Assembly: GCF_002929845.1 (NCBI RefSeq)
Contig: NZ_PJJS01000047.1
Location: 51,640 to 115,639, forward strand
DNA from: Cryobacterium sp. M96
GTDB lineage: Bacteria; Actinomycetota; Actinomycetes; Actinomycetales; Microbacteriaceae
Direction of reading: 5' to 3'
Length of the DNA: 64,000 bases
Part shown: piece by piece, positions 16,090 through 24,578 of the stretch
How positions within the stretch are numbered: position 1 is the stretch's first letter
Layout: each line of letters opens with the position of its first letter
Notes under the pieces: model-generated
The model's input: the letters and a program-made list of their open reading frames with translations, nothing else
Database searches by the model: none
What the model was told of the DNA's origin: nothing
Position numbers and translations under genes: made by a program

Positions 16090-16857
16090 GTGAAAACCTA
16101 CACCGCCGCCCAGATGCGCGAGGCCGAGACTCCCTTCCTGGCCGAGGGCGTGCCTCTGATGGAGCGGGCATCGGCCGCGCTCGCCGCGGAGACGGCGGCC
16201 CTGCTCGAGGAGCTGCTCACGGAAAGCGGGGGAGTGCCGGACGCGCGGGTGCTGGTGCTGGCCGGTGCGGGGAACAACGGCGGCGACGCCCTGCACGCGG
16301 CCGCGCTGCTGGCCGCGCAGGGTGCCTTGGTGACCATCGTGCCCACGTCGGCACAGCTCCACGACGGCGGCCTCAGCGCTGCCCTGGCGGCCGGGGCGGC
16401 GCTGCTGCCCCTGGCTGAAACGGATGCCGCTCTCGCCCGAGTGGCGCGGGTATCCGCCGTGATCCTCGACGGCATCCTCGGCACCGGCACGAGCACCAGC
16501 CCGGCGCTCCGCGGGCGGGCTCGTGAGGTGGTGGCGGCCATCCTTCCCGCGCTGCACGACCCCGGTGCGCCCCTCGTGGTGGCGGTGGACTCGCCCAGCG
16601 GGATCGGCGTCGACGACGGCGCCGTGCCGGACCCCACCGTGCTGCCCGCGCACCTGACGGTGACGTTCGGAGGCTGCAAACCAGGTCTGCTGCGGGAACC
16701 CGCGGCGAGCCTGGCCGGACGAATCGTCGTGGCCGACATCGGCATCGGCGACGAGCTCGAACGGATCGCGGCCCGGGATCGCGGGGAAGTTCTCTCTCTG
16801 CTGTTTCCACGGTCGGCGCCGTTGCGTATCCGCACCCGGAGCATCAATGGACGGTAG
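16090..16857 (+). CDS. nnrE: NAD(P)H-hydrate epimerase
   Basis: A 255-residue YjeF_N-domain protein that interconverts R and S forms of damaged NAD(P)HX so that the dehydratase can repair them. Visible motifs are GAGNNGGDALHAAALLAAQG (nucleotide loop), LDGILGTGTS (catalytic Asp region) and VAVDSPSGIGVDDG (potassium and substrate site). The usual fusion partner, the ADP-dependent dehydratase domain, is absent, so it is a single-domain form. The GTG start at 16090 places the MKTYTAAQMREAE family N terminus correctly. A short membrane protein follows 42 bases later on the same strand. Confidence 0.9.
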   Translation: MKTYTAAQMREAETPFLAEGVPLMERASAALAAETAALLEELLTESGGVPDARVLVLAGAGNNGGDALHAAALLAAQGALVTIVPTSAQLHDGGLSAALAAGAALLPLAETDAALARVARVSAVILDGILGTGTSTSPALRGRAREVVAAILPALHDPGAPLVVAVDSPSGIGVDDGAVPDPTVLPAHLTVTFGGCKPGLLREPAASLAGRIVVADIGIGDELERIAARDRGEVLSLLFPRSAPLRIRTRSINGR

Positions 16858-16898
16858 TCATTTCCTCCCGCCCAAAGGCACTGAGGGGGGCCGATACC

Positions 16899-17078
16899 GT
16901 GATCACAGTTCCGCCCGCAGGGTTCGTCGCCGTCTTCGGTATGCTCCAGACCCCTGCCGGGCTGTGGCTGTTCCTGCTGGTCCCCATCTGGTTGGTGTGG
17001 GAGATCCCCGCGATGGTCAGGCATCAGCAGTTCACGTTCGATGTGCAGCGAGACAGGGCGCAGCTCGTCGACTGGTGA
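16899..17078 (+). CDS. Small membrane protein (59 aa)
   Basis: A 59-residue product from a GTG start with a strong GAGGGGGG site (16883-16890). A single long hydrophobic segment (TPAGLWLFLLVPIWLVWEIP) precedes a charged tail (RHQQFTFDVQRDRAQLVDW), suggesting one membrane helix with the C terminus in the cytoplasm. No family is recognised. Ribosome site, spacing and composition together make it a likely real gene, possibly cotranscribed with nnrE. Confidence 0.55.
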   Translation: MITVPPAGFVAVFGMLQTPAGLWLFLLVPIWLVWEIPAMVRHQQFTFDVQRDRAQLVDW

Positions 17079-17186
17079 GGCGACGCATCCGTCGCCCGTC
17101 CCCGCTCTCGCGGGGTGGGGTGTCCGCTGGAAGACCTCGGCGACATTGACCATGCCGGTGAGTCGGACATCCTCTCAACGCAGCGG

Positions 17187-18098
17187 TCATTCCGTGCGGG
17201 AGCCGGCCACCGCTCGCAGCTCGCCCAGCACCCGGCGCACCGACGCCCGCAGCAGCGTCTCGGGGCGGCTGAGAACGTCGATCTGGCGGCCGACCCGCAG
17301 GTCGTCGATCGGCAGCAGCACCAGGCCGGACCCTGGCGCCGGGGCCATCGTGTACCGGGCCAGCAGTGCGATCGCGGACCCCGAAGCGACCACGGAGGCC
17401 GCCACGAAGAACTCGTTGATGCGGTGCTCAATCCGTAGGGGGTGCCCGGCGCTCGCCGCGACGACATTCACCGCCTCCGCGAGCGGGAAGCCCGGGTGCC
17501 CGGCGATCCAGGGCTCGTCGGCGATGTCGGCGACCGACACCGACGACCGACCGGCCAGAGGATGTCCGACATGCAGCGCCACATCCAGCGGTTCGTAGAG
17601 CAGCGGGGTGACCGTGACCCGTTGCGGCCAGAGGGGATCGTGCGGCAGCCGGTGGGCGATGACGAGGTCATAGTCGGCGACCAGTGCCGGGAAATCCTGC
17701 CGTGCGACATCCTCGTCGCCGCACCGGATTGGCGTCCCGGTGGGTCCGGCCGGACTGGCCAGTCGCGAGATCAGAGGCCCGAACCAGGCCAGCCCAGCGC
17801 TGTGGAACGCCGACAGGCTCACCGGCGCGGCCGGCTCTTCGTGGAAATGTGCCACCGACTGCTCGGCGGCGGCCATCGCGGTGGACACGCTGGCGGCGGC
17901 GGTAGCGAGAGCCGTGCCGGCGGGTGTCAGCACAAGCCTGCGCCCGCGTCGTTCGGTCAGCGCCACGCCCGTGCTGCGCTGCAGCGCGGACAGCTGCTGC
18001 GACACCGCCGACGACGAGACGAACAGCGCGCGGGCCACCGCGGCGACGCTGCCGCGCTCGCCGAGTTCCCGCAGGATGAAGAGCTGATGCAGATCCAT
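17187..18098 (-). CDS. LysR family transcriptional regulator
   Basis: A 303-residue LysR protein: N-terminal winged HTH (MDLHQLFILRELGERGSVAA, FVSSSAVSQQLSALQRSTG) and a C-terminal effector domain (from about residue 85). ATG at the complement of 18096-18098 is chosen over the TTG two codons upstream because MDLHQL is the family start. It is divergent from the EamA exporter gene, and a palindrome (18104-18117) lies directly before its start. The common LysR-plus-exporter layout suggests it controls the exporter in response to the exported metabolite. Confidence 0.9.
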   Translation of the reverse strand: MDLHQLFILRELGERGSVAAVARALFVSSSAVSQQLSALQRSTGVALTERRGRRLVLTPAGTALATAAASVSTAMAAAEQSVAHFHEEPAAPVSLSAFHSAGLAWFGPLISRLASPAGPTGTPIRCGDEDVARQDFPALVADYDLVIAHRLPHDPLWPQRVTVTPLLYEPLDVALHVGHPLAGRSSVSVADIADEPWIAGHPGFPLAEAVNVVAASAGHPLRIEHRINEFFVAASVVASGSAIALLARYTMAPAPGSGLVLLPIDDLRVGRQIDVLSRPETLLRASVRRVLGELRAVAGSRTE

Positions 18099-18103
18099 AA
18101 GCA

Positions 18104-18117
18104 AACACTAAAGTGTT
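18104..18117. promoter_or_regulatory. Palindrome between lysR-type and eamA-type genes
   Basis: AACACT-AA-AGTGTT is a perfect inverted repeat with a 2-base centre, located 6 bases before the LysR ATG and about 54 bases before the exporter ATG. It is a plausible LysR binding site that would serve autoregulation and exporter control. Confidence 0.5.
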
Positions 18118-18170
18118 AGTTCAGAATTGGTGATCTGGACTTAACGGATGCCGCCCGGCAGCATTGGCCC

Positions 18171-19139
18171 ATGACCTTCCTCCCGCGGCTCGGACGTTAC
18201 CGCATCGACGCCGTCCTGCTGCTTGTCGCGCTGGTCTGGGGTGGCAGCTACCTCGCCGCCAAGGTGCTGACCGAGCAGGCGAGTGTGGGCGCCGTGCTCG
18301 CGCTGCGCTTTCTGGTGGCTGCGCTGGCGCTGCTGCTGATCTGGGCGTTGAGCCGGCCTCGGCGGCCGACCCGCGCCGAGCTGGCCGGGGGCGCGCTGCT
18401 CGGGCTCACCCAGGCGGCGATTCTCTGGTTGGAGACGGCCGGCGTGGCCGTGACCTCGGCCACCAACGCGGGCCTGATCATCAGCTTGACGATCATCCTC
18501 ACCCCGATCCTCGAGTCGGTCGCGGCGCGCAACTGGCTACCGCGTTCGTTCTTCGTGGCTGCGGTGCTCGCGGTCGTCGGGGTAGCGCTGCTCGTTTCCG
18601 GCAATGGTTTTCGCGCCCCGAACCCTGGCGACCTGCTCATGCTCGCCGCAGCGCTCGTGCGCGCCCTGCACGTCACCATGGTCGGCCGGGTGACCCGCGC
18701 CGACGACGCCGGCCGCCGGCCCGGGACGCTCACGATCACGCTGGTGCAGGCCGCCGTGGGTGCCCTGGCGTTCACCGCAGCGGATGCGCCGGGAACACTT
18801 CGGGCGATCGGCGCCTTCGGTCCGGCCGCCTGGCTCGGGGTGCTCTACCTCGGTCTGGCCTGCAGCGTGTTCGCGTTCCTGGCCCAGACCTGGGCGATCC
18901 GGCACACCTCGGCCGCGCGGGCCAGCCTGCTGATGGGCACCGAACCGGTCTGGGCGGTGGTCGTGGGGGTGAGCCTCGGCAGTGAGAACCTCGGCCTGGT
19001 GGCGGTGCTCGGGGCAGGCCTGATCATCGCGGGCACCTCGTGGGGACAGCGGGTGGAGCAGGGGCACCGACTACGGGCGGCGGCCGACGTGCTCGCGGTG
19101 CCGGCCCGGTCACATCCGTCGCCCGCGGCCATCGGCTGA
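18171..19139 (+). CDS. EamA/DMT family transporter
   Basis: A 322-residue membrane protein with two EamA repeats, about ten helices in all. The first begins AVLLLVALVWGGSYLAAKVL, the typical N-terminal EamA signature; the second ends LLMGTEPVWAVVVGVSLGSE and LVAVLGAGLIIAGTSW. The tail after residue 295 is hydrophilic. DMT exporters move amino acids, nucleobases or other small metabolites; the substrate cannot be told from sequence. Divergent LysR control is likely. A perfect GCGAGCGC/GCGCTCGC palindrome (19162-19177) follows the stop. Confidence 0.9.
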   Translation: MTFLPRLGRYRIDAVLLLVALVWGGSYLAAKVLTEQASVGAVLALRFLVAALALLLIWALSRPRRPTRAELAGGALLGLTQAAILWLETAGVAVTSATNAGLIISLTIILTPILESVAARNWLPRSFFVAAVLAVVGVALLVSGNGFRAPNPGDLLMLAAALVRALHVTMVGRVTRADDAGRRPGTLTITLVQAAVGALAFTAADAPGTLRAIGAFGPAAWLGVLYLGLACSVFAFLAQTWAIRHTSAARASLLMGTEPVWAVVVGVSLGSENLGLVAVLGAGLIIAGTSWGQRVEQGHRLRAAADVLAVPARSHPSPAAIG

Positions 19140-19194
19140 AGCCGGGTTCGGCTGCAGCTCAGCGAGCGCGCGCTCGCCTGCATTAAATCCAGCC

Positions 19195-19283
19195 CGAACG
19201 AATTCGACGGAGATTTTGCCTGAGACGGTCTCAAACCCTCTGAAACAGCGCCTTGATGAGAAAATCTCCGTCGAATTGGTTCG
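19195..19283 (+). repeat. 89-bp inverted-arm intergenic element, copy 1
   Basis: Left arm CGAACGAATTCGACGGAG then ATTTT; right arm AAAATCTCCGTCGAA then TTGGTTCG. The arms pair over 23 bases with one constant mismatch. The 43-base centre is unique and contains its own TGAGAC-G-GTCTCA hairpin. It lies between the convergent ends of the exporter and ornithine-cyclodeaminase-like genes. Confidence 0.85.
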
Positions 19284-19331
19284 ACGCTACACACGGCGCT
19301 CCGTGATGAACGGCGTACACGCGCGGTGGGA

Positions 19332-20258
19332 TTACGGGCGGAAGACGGCCTGGGCGACCACCAGGTCCTGCCAGGACATGCCGGAGCTCGTGAAGACGCG
19401 GGGACGCGACTGGTCGACGGCGACCGTGCCGGTCAGGATGTCCCGCATCGGCACCAGGGAATCGGCCTGGATCACGCCCTCCCGGAGCGGGATCAGCACG
19501 TCGCCGCCCTCCCGCAGCGCGACCTGGCTGTCTTCGACGACGACCTGCGCGCGTCCGATCAGCTCGCTGGAAAGCTCGCGGGCGTCGGGCTCGTGCGACC
19601 CGACCGCCACCGTGCAGGAGTTCCGCGGCACCAGGGACCCGTCGAACAGCGGGGTGCGGGCGGTGGTGGCGCAGACGATGAGCTGAGCGTCGGCCACGGC
19701 GCCGGGGGTGCCGGTCTGCGCGGGCAGCCCGCCCGCCCGCACCTGCTCGGCCAGTGCCTCGGCGCGGCCCGGGTGCCGGCCGACCACAGTGACCCGACCG
19801 ACCCGGCGGATGGCGCGCATCGCCTCGACATGCCCGCGCGCCTGGGGTCCCGCGCCGAACACCACGAGGTGCTCCACCTCGGCGGGCGCGAGCAGGTCGG
19901 CGACGGCCGCCGACACCGCCGGGGTGCGCAGGGTCGTCAGTGCGATGCCGTCGAGCAGGGCGACCGGGCTGAGCGTGACAGCATCCATCAGCAGGTAGAC
20001 GCCCTGGATGCGTGACCGGCCGAGCTGCGGGTTGCCCGGCGCGACGGTGGCGATCTTGACGCCCACGAACTCCGCGGACTGCGACGGCATGAGCAGCAGC
20101 TGGCCCCGGTCGAGGGGCAGGATGCTGCGGCTGAAATCAAGCGCCGGGTCGAGCCCAGCCCGCACGGCGACCTGCAGGGCGCGCGCCGCGGCGCCGACGC
20201 CGACGCGGGCGAAGATCTCGTCGGCGGAGATCCACGGGGTGGGTGCATCGGAAGCCAT
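19332..20258 (-). CDS. Ornithine cyclodeaminase/mu-crystallin family protein
   Basis: A 308-residue NAD(P)-dependent enzyme. The Rossmann motif VVFGAGPQARGHVEAM (about residue 125) and the family segments GVYLLMDAVTLSPVALLDG, LRTPAVSAAVADLLAP and VAVGSHEPDARELSSEL are present. Members include ornithine cyclodeaminase, alanine dehydrogenase and ketimine reductases; which reaction applies here is unknown. The start ATG (complement of 20256-20258) gives MASDAPTPWISADEI and follows a short leader; an upstream extension is less protein-like. It stands alone between two copies of the 89-bp element. Confidence 0.87.
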   Translation of the reverse strand: MASDAPTPWISADEIFARVGVGAAARALQVAVRAGLDPALDFSRSILPLDRGQLLLMPSQSAEFVGVKIATVAPGNPQLGRSRIQGVYLLMDAVTLSPVALLDGIALTTLRTPAVSAAVADLLAPAEVEHLVVFGAGPQARGHVEAMRAIRRVGRVTVVGRHPGRAEALAEQVRAGGLPAQTGTPGAVADAQLIVCATTARTPLFDGSLVPRNSCTVAVGSHEPDARELSSELIGRAQVVVEDSQVALREGGDVLIPLREGVIQADSLVPMRDILTGTVAVDQSRPRVFTSSGMSWQDLVVAQAVFRP

Positions 20259-20519
20259 GCTCCGACTGTACGTGTCGGAGTGTGGGGGCAGGTCACCCCG
20301 ATGATGTCCTGCCCCCGACGAGGGGTGCTTCGCTCCGGTCTCATACGGACCCTGCAATCAGGGACTAAGGACCGGTGTTCGGGGAGCCACCCTGCCTGTG
20401 TTCGAGCGTACGACGATGCCGCGCCCGGCGGAAGGGTCTGGACAAACGGGGCCGCATTTGGTTTCGCGGGCTGACTCGGGGTGACGCGGGGTGACACAGG
20501 CCGGCTCGGGCTAGCGCCC

Positions 20520-20607
20520 CGAACGAATTCGACGGAGATTTTGCCAGAGTTGCTCCTCAACGCGCCTAAAAAGCAGTTCTGCACGAGAATCTCCGTCGAA
20601 TTGGTTC
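20520..20607 (+). repeat. 89-bp inverted-arm intergenic element, copy 2
   Basis: Same arms as copy 1, with the last outer base changed and GAGAATCTCC in the right arm. The centre is unrelated to copy 1 and carries GTTG/CAAC and GCAG/CTGC pairings. It sits in the divergent region upstream of the PfkB kinase, about 70 bases before its start, so it could affect that promoter. Confidence 0.85.
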
Positions 20608-20678
20608 AATATCGATGAGGACTCACTCACCTAGACTTGGTGCGACAGGGTTGTTGGCAGGGGCAAGGGAGAGAGCGA

Positions 20679-21620
20679 ATGACTGAGCAGAACCTGACTG
20701 AGCAGAACCTGACTGAGCAGAACCTGACTGAGCAGAACCGGGTGGTCGTGGTCGGCGACGCACTCATCGACGAGATGCTGAGCCCGGGGTCCCGCCTGGA
20801 GTTCCCCGGCGGCGCCGCCCTCAACGTGGCCGTCGGCCTGGCCGTGCTCGGTGTGCCGACCACCCTGATCGCCATGGTCGGCGACGACGCCGACGGTGCC
20901 CGGCTGCGCGAGTTCCTCGCCGCGCACGACGTGACGTTGGTCGCCACACCCGGGCCGTTTGGCAGCTCCCGCGCTACCTCCGACCGCACCGACGGCGAGC
21001 CCACCTACGCCTTCAACGAGGCCGCACGGAAGCGCCGCATCGAGTTCGGCCCGGCCGAGCGCGCAGCCCTGGACACCGCCCGCCTCGTGGTCGTGAGCTG
21101 CTTCCCTTTCGATGACACGGCCCAGACGGATGCCTTCATCGCCGCGGTCGCGGAGCCGGAACGCCGCCTCGTGATCGACCCGAATCCGCGTTCGGGCATG
21201 CTCGCCGACGGCGACCTGTTCGTGGCGAACTTCGAACGAATCGCTGCCCGGAGCCTCCTCACGAAGGTGGGGGACGAGGACGCCGAGCTGCTCTACCGCA
21301 GCACCCTCGAAGAGTTGCGGGAGCGGCTGCTGGCTGCCGGCACGCAGACGGTGCTGGCCACGGCCGGGCGCGCGGGGGCATCCGTTGCCTGCGGCGCCGA
21401 TCTGCGGGTCAGCGAGCCGATCGCCTTGCTTCCCGGCGCCGTCGTCGACACCATGGGCGCGGGCGACGCCACCCTCGCCGGGGCCGTGCAGACCATGCTG
21501 ACGAGGGGCGTGCCCACGGATGCTGCGGGCTGGCAGGCCCTGCTGGCCGACGCCATGCTGATCGCGGCCGCCACCTGCCGCCGGGAGGGTGCCCTGCTGC
21601 GCGTACCCACCGCGGGTTAG
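20679..21620 (+). CDS. PfkB family carbohydrate kinase
   Basis: A 313-residue ribokinase-fold sugar kinase. The N-terminal motif VVVVGDALIDEM and FPGGAALNVAVGLAVLG (substrate side) and the C-terminal DTMGAGDATLAGAV (anion hole and catalytic Asp) are intact, so the enzyme should be active; fructokinase-type specificity is a guess. ATG 20679 follows a purine-rich AGGGAGAGAG. The first 20 residues are a tandem pentapeptide, TEQNL repeated, encoded by a 15-base direct repeat; the fold proper begins at about residue 20. No other sugar-metabolism gene is adjacent. Confidence 0.88.
   Translation: MTEQNLTEQNLTEQNLTEQNRVVVVGDALIDEMLSPGSRLEFPGGAALNVAVGLAVLGVPTTLIAMVGDDADGARLREFLAAHDVTLVATPGPFGSSRATSDRTDGEPTYAFNEAARKRRIEFGPAERAALDTARLVVVSCFPFDDTAQTDAFIAAVAEPERRLVIDPNPRSGMLADGDLFVANFERIAARSLLTKVGDEDAELLYRSTLEELRERLLAAGTQTVLATAGRAGASVACGADLRVSEPIALLPGAVVDTMGAGDATLAGAVQTMLTRGVPTDAAGWQALLADAMLIAAATCRREGALLRVPTAG
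20682..20739 (+). repeat. 15-bp tandem repeat at the kinase start
   Basis: ACTGAGCAGAACCTG occurs three times in a row (20682-20726), followed by a 13-base partial copy. It encodes TEQNL repeats directly after the start Met. Each unit keeps the frame, so copy-number change would lengthen or shorten the N terminus without disrupting the enzyme. Confidence 0.85.
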
Positions 21621-21635
21621 GCGTCGCTGGCCGGT

Positions 21636-22424
21636 CTAGGCGGCGCCGGCCGGCTTGACCGCCCGCACAATGGCGCCGTGCATCCCGTCGGTCACCTCGT
21701 GGGTCAGGGTGACGCCCACCTGCTCGAAGCCCGCGGCGGCGAGCAGGGACTTGTACTCCGTGATCGAGAGCGCGCCGGCGATGCAGCCCACGTGGGAGCC
21801 GCGCTCGGCCCGCTGGGCGGGAGCGAGGTGGTTCTCGGCCACGACGTCGGACACTCCGACGCGGCCGCCGGGCCGCAGCACGCGAAACATCTCGCCGATC
21901 ACGGCGGGTTTGTCCGTCGACAGGTTGATCACGCAGTTGGAGATGACGACGTCGACGCTGCCGGAGCCTAGTGGGATCTCCTCGATCGTGCCTTTCAGGA
22001 ACTGGACGTTCTGCGCCTGGGCTGCGGCCGCATTATGCCGGGCAAGGTCGAGCATCTCGTCGGTCATGTCGAGGCCGTAGGCGAACCCGGTGGGGCCGAC
22101 CCGGCGGGCGGAGAGGAGCACGTCGATGCCTCCGCCCGAGCCGAGGTCGAGCACGGTTTCGCCGGCCTGCAGGTCTGCGACCGCCGCGGGGTTGCCGCAG
22201 CCGAGGCTCGCCAGCAGGGCCGCGCCCGGGAGGTCTGCGGTCGACGCGTCGTCGTAGAGCGCGGAGCCGAAAACCAGGCTCTCGTCGATGGCGGCCGGTT
22301 CGCAGCAGCCGGCGGCAGGCGTCTCGGTGAGCAGCGACCGACGCCCCTCATTCGTAACCGAGACGGCCACGCTCGCGTAGCGGGCCCGCACCTCTTCGCG
22401 CACCGGGTTACTATTCTCGCTCAT
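21636..22424 (-). CDS. arsM: Arsenite methyltransferase
   Basis: A 262-residue SAM-dependent enzyme that methylates arsenite, turning it into methylated and volatile species. The SAM motif [33 protein letters not shown], and the arsenic-binding cysteines in CCEP (near residue 40), ISNCVINLS and VGCIAGAL match ArsM. The N-terminal segment [11 protein letters not shown] also fits. Its stop lies 15 bases from the end of the convergent kinase gene. An ArsR-like palindrome lies about 30 bases upstream, but no arsR or efflux gene is in the window. Confidence 0.9.
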   Translation of the reverse strand: MSENSNPVREEVRARYASVAVSVTNEGRRSLLTETPAAGCCEPAAIDESLVFGSALYDDASTADLPGAALLASLGCGNPAAVADLQAGETVLDLGSGGGIDVLLSARRVGPTGFAYGLDMTDEMLDLARHNAAAAQAQNVQFLKGTIEEIPLGSGSVDVVISNCVINLSTDKPAVIGEMFRVLRPGGRVGVSDVVAENHLAPAQRAERGSHVGCIAGALSITEYKSLLAAAGFEQVGVTLTHEVTDGMHGAIVRAVKPAGAA

Positions 22425-22453
22425 GGCGTTCTCCCTCGACTGGGACCTACATA

Positions 22454-22471
22454 CATTGATGACTATCGATG
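22454..22471. promoter_or_regulatory. ArsR-type operator candidate upstream of arsM
   Basis: CATTGAT-GACT-ATCGATG is an inverted repeat with one mismatch, 30 bases before the arsM start. ArsR/SmtB repressors typically bind ATTGAT-type palindromes near the promoter. Confidence 0.45.
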
Positions 22472-22598
22472 CAATCTACCGCCGAAAATCGATCGCCGTC
22501 AATCCACGCGCGTGAGGGGACGCAAATCGACTCTCCCGGGCCGGATGCGGGCCCGACGCGGCAGCCTGGTCGCGGCGCGGGCGCCCCTTCCGGAAAGA

Positions 22599-23351
22599 TC
22601 AGCCGACATCGACCGGCTCCAGGGTGGGCCGCTTGGGCGGGCGGCCGTCTCCGGAGGAGCGTCCGGTGAGCCGGCGTCCGATCCACGGCAGCACGAACTC
22701 GCGGTAATACGCGGTCGTGCTCTGCACCTGCTCGTCGGCCGCGGCGGGCGCATCCAGCCACTCCACCGGAACCGGCACCCCCAGCTCGGCCAGCACGTTT
22801 GTGGCCACCCGGGTGTGCCCGAGCGCGTTGAGGTGCAGTTTGTCGACCGACCAGAACCGCTTGTGCTCCAGCTCGGAGTCGGCCCAATTGTCGACGAGCG
22901 TGACGCCCGGCCGGTCGAAGGCGGCGCGCGCGGCATCCGCCAGCTGATCGCCACGCCGGCGCATCAGGTTGCCGAGCGGCAGGTGGTGCGAGGGATTGCC
23001 GCCGCTGAGCACCAGCACGTGCACGCCCTGCGTCTCGGCCCGGTCGACGACCTTCCGCATCAGGTCGACCACATAGGGGATCTCGACCCGCGGCCGCATC
23101 ACGTCGTTGCCGCCGCCGCAGATGCTGAGCAGGTCGGGGCCGAGCGCGAGCGCGGACTCCAGCTGCTCCGCCACGATCGGGCCGAGCAGCCGACCGCGCA
23201 CGGCGAGGTTGGCGTAGGAGACGGGGTGGGTGGATGCCGCGGCGAGCCCGAGCGCGACCAGGTCGGCCCAGCCGCGCACCTGGCCGCCCGGCAGGTCGTC
23301 ACCGACGCCTTCGGTGAAACTGTCGCCCATGGCCACAAAGCGATGGAACAT
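22599..23351 (-). CDS. SGNH/GDSL family hydrolase
   Basis: A 250-residue esterase-like enzyme with all four SGNH blocks: the nucleophile in FVAMGDSFTEGVGDDLPGG (Ser near residue 10), the Gly in NLAVRGRLLG, GGGNDVMRP (Asn), and DKLHLNALGHTRVA (Asp/His pair). No signal peptide is present from ATG 23351 (MFHRFVAMGDS), so it is probably cytoplasmic. The start is placed there because upstream sequence is low-complexity Arg-rich. Substrate unknown. A HEAT-repeat gene lies 49 bases upstream on the same strand. Confidence 0.87.
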   Translation of the reverse strand: MFHRFVAMGDSFTEGVGDDLPGGQVRGWADLVALGLAAASTHPVSYANLAVRGRLLGPIVAEQLESALALGPDLLSICGGGNDVMRPRVEIPYVVDLMRKVVDRAETQGVHVLVLSGGNPSHHLPLGNLMRRRGDQLADAARAAFDRPGVTLVDNWADSELEHKRFWSVDKLHLNALGHTRVATNVLAELGVPVPVEWLDAPAAADEQVQSTTAYYREFVLPWIGRRLTGRSSGDGRPPKRPTLEPVDVG

Positions 23352-23400
23352 CCGGACCCCCCGTCTCGGTACTGCGTGTGTGTCCCGGTTCCGGGCTCGG

Positions 23401-24009
23401 CTACGCGCTCGGGTGGGTGTGCCGGGTTCCGTGGGTCTGCTCGGTGCCCTGGCCCTGCTCGACCGCAAGGTTCCACCGTGCGTTGAGCACGTCGCGGGCC
23501 TGCTGGGCCGCGCGGCGCACCTCTTTGTCGGGGTCGCGCAGACGCTGCACGATGGTGGCGAGGTGGTCGGCGGTGCCCTGGGCGGCCAGCGCGTGCAGGG
23601 CCGCGGCGCGCACGCGCGGAACCTCGTCGGTGGTCAGGCGCACCAGCTTGGGCGCCACCTCGAGGCCGCGCAGCAGGACGACCTTGGCGCACATCTCGCG
23701 CACCCGCCAAGCCTGGTTGTTCATGCCGACGACGATGTACGGTGCCGCCGAATCGCCCCAGACGTAGAGCAGCGCACGGGCACCCCACAGCTCGGGCCAG
23801 TAGAGGGCGGGGGCACCTTCGAGGATGCCCAGGGCGTGGCGTCCGCCGGCGTAGAGCAGGAAGTCCTTGCCGGCGTTCTTGGCGCGGAGTAGCGCGACGG
23901 AATTGTCGATGACGGCCTGTTCGCCATAATGCGCGACGGCCGCATGGATGCGTTCGGCCGTGGGCAGGTCGATGGGAAGGTCGGGATGTGGCTCTAATTT
24001 GTTAGGCAT
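23401..24009 (-). CDS. HEAT-repeat domain protein
   Basis: A 202-residue helical protein. From about residue 85 it carries HEAT-like pairs (NQAWRVREMCAKVVLLRGLE, DEVPRVRAAALHALAAQGTA, DPDKEVRRAAQQARDVL), a scaffold for protein contacts. The N-terminal half (LLRAKNAGKDFLLYAGGRH, GALLYVWGDS-like) is conserved in actinobacterial relatives but of unknown role. No signal peptide or membrane helix. It is upstream of the SGNH hydrolase on the same strand and 49 bases after the GNAT gene, so the three may be one transcript. Confidence 0.75.
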   Translation of the reverse strand: MPNKLEPHPDLPIDLPTAERIHAAVAHYGEQAVIDNSVALLRAKNAGKDFLLYAGGRHALGILEGAPALYWPELWGARALLYVWGDSAAPYIVVGMNNQAWRVREMCAKVVLLRGLEVAPKLVRLTTDEVPRVRAAALHALAAQGTADHLATIVQRLRDPDKEVRRAAQQARDVLNARWNLAVEQGQGTEQTHGTRHTHPSA

Positions 24010-24058
24010 GACGTGTCTACGCTAGCAAGCGGGCGTGTCGCAGGCCAATGCCGGACTG

Positions 24059-24523
24059 TCAGGCGGGGCGTTCCGGGGAGGCAAACGTGCGCTCGAACCC
24101 GGTCGCGTTCTCGTAGATCCCGTAATTGCCGATCTCCCGGTAGCCGAGGCGCCGGTACAGCGCGAGCGCCTCCGGCTGCGCGTGGCCCGTCTCCAGGCGC
24201 AGGTGCCGGTAGCCGAATTGCTGCGCCACCTCCTCGAGGGCGGCGAGCAGGGCCACGGCGTGGCCCTGCCGGCGGTAGGCCGGGTTGGTCCACATCCGTT
24301 TCACCTCGCCGGTCGTCTCGCTCAGGCGACGGATGCCGCCACCCGCCACCGTCACGCCCCCATCGAGCAGCACGAGGAAGGTGCCGCTCGGCGGGGCGAA
24401 GGCATCCGCCGGCACGTCGTGCACCGAGTCGCCGTCGCCGTAGCGCTCGTCATACTCCCGCGCCAGGTCGGCCAGGAGCGGGACCACCTCAGGGTCACCC
24501 AGACGCACGCGCTTGATCTTCAC
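24059..24523 (-). CDS. GNAT family N-acetyltransferase
   Basis: A 154-residue acetyltransferase. The acetyl-CoA loop region VKRMWTNPAYRRQGHAVALL (R-x-x-G-x-G/A type) and RHLRLETGHAQPEALALYRR, then LGYREIGNYG, are standard GNAT motifs A and B. The GTG at the complement of 24521-24523 (KIKRVRLGDPEVV) is chosen because it begins the fold; an upstream ATG adds a disordered leader that overlaps the MaoC promoter. The acetylated substrate is unknown. Confidence 0.85.
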   Translation of the reverse strand: MKIKRVRLGDPEVVPLLADLAREYDERYGDGDSVHDVPADAFAPPSGTFLVLLDGGVTVAGGGIRRLSETTGEVKRMWTNPAYRRQGHAVALLAALEEVAQQFGYRHLRLETGHAQPEALALYRRLGYREIGNYGIYENATGFERTFASPERPA

Positions 24524-24578
24524 ACCAGCCAGTCTGCCCGATGGCGCCGTCCCCGGCCGAGGCCGGTAAACTCGGCCT

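Noticed and set aside
19195..19283. The repeat arm ATTCGACGGAGATTTTG resembles the 5' domain of tmRNA (ATTCGACGGGATTTGC in E. coli).
   Set aside because: The six copies lack a tag-coding frame, a T arm and a CCA end, and the same sequence returns inverted in the right arm. The likeness is short and probably chance.
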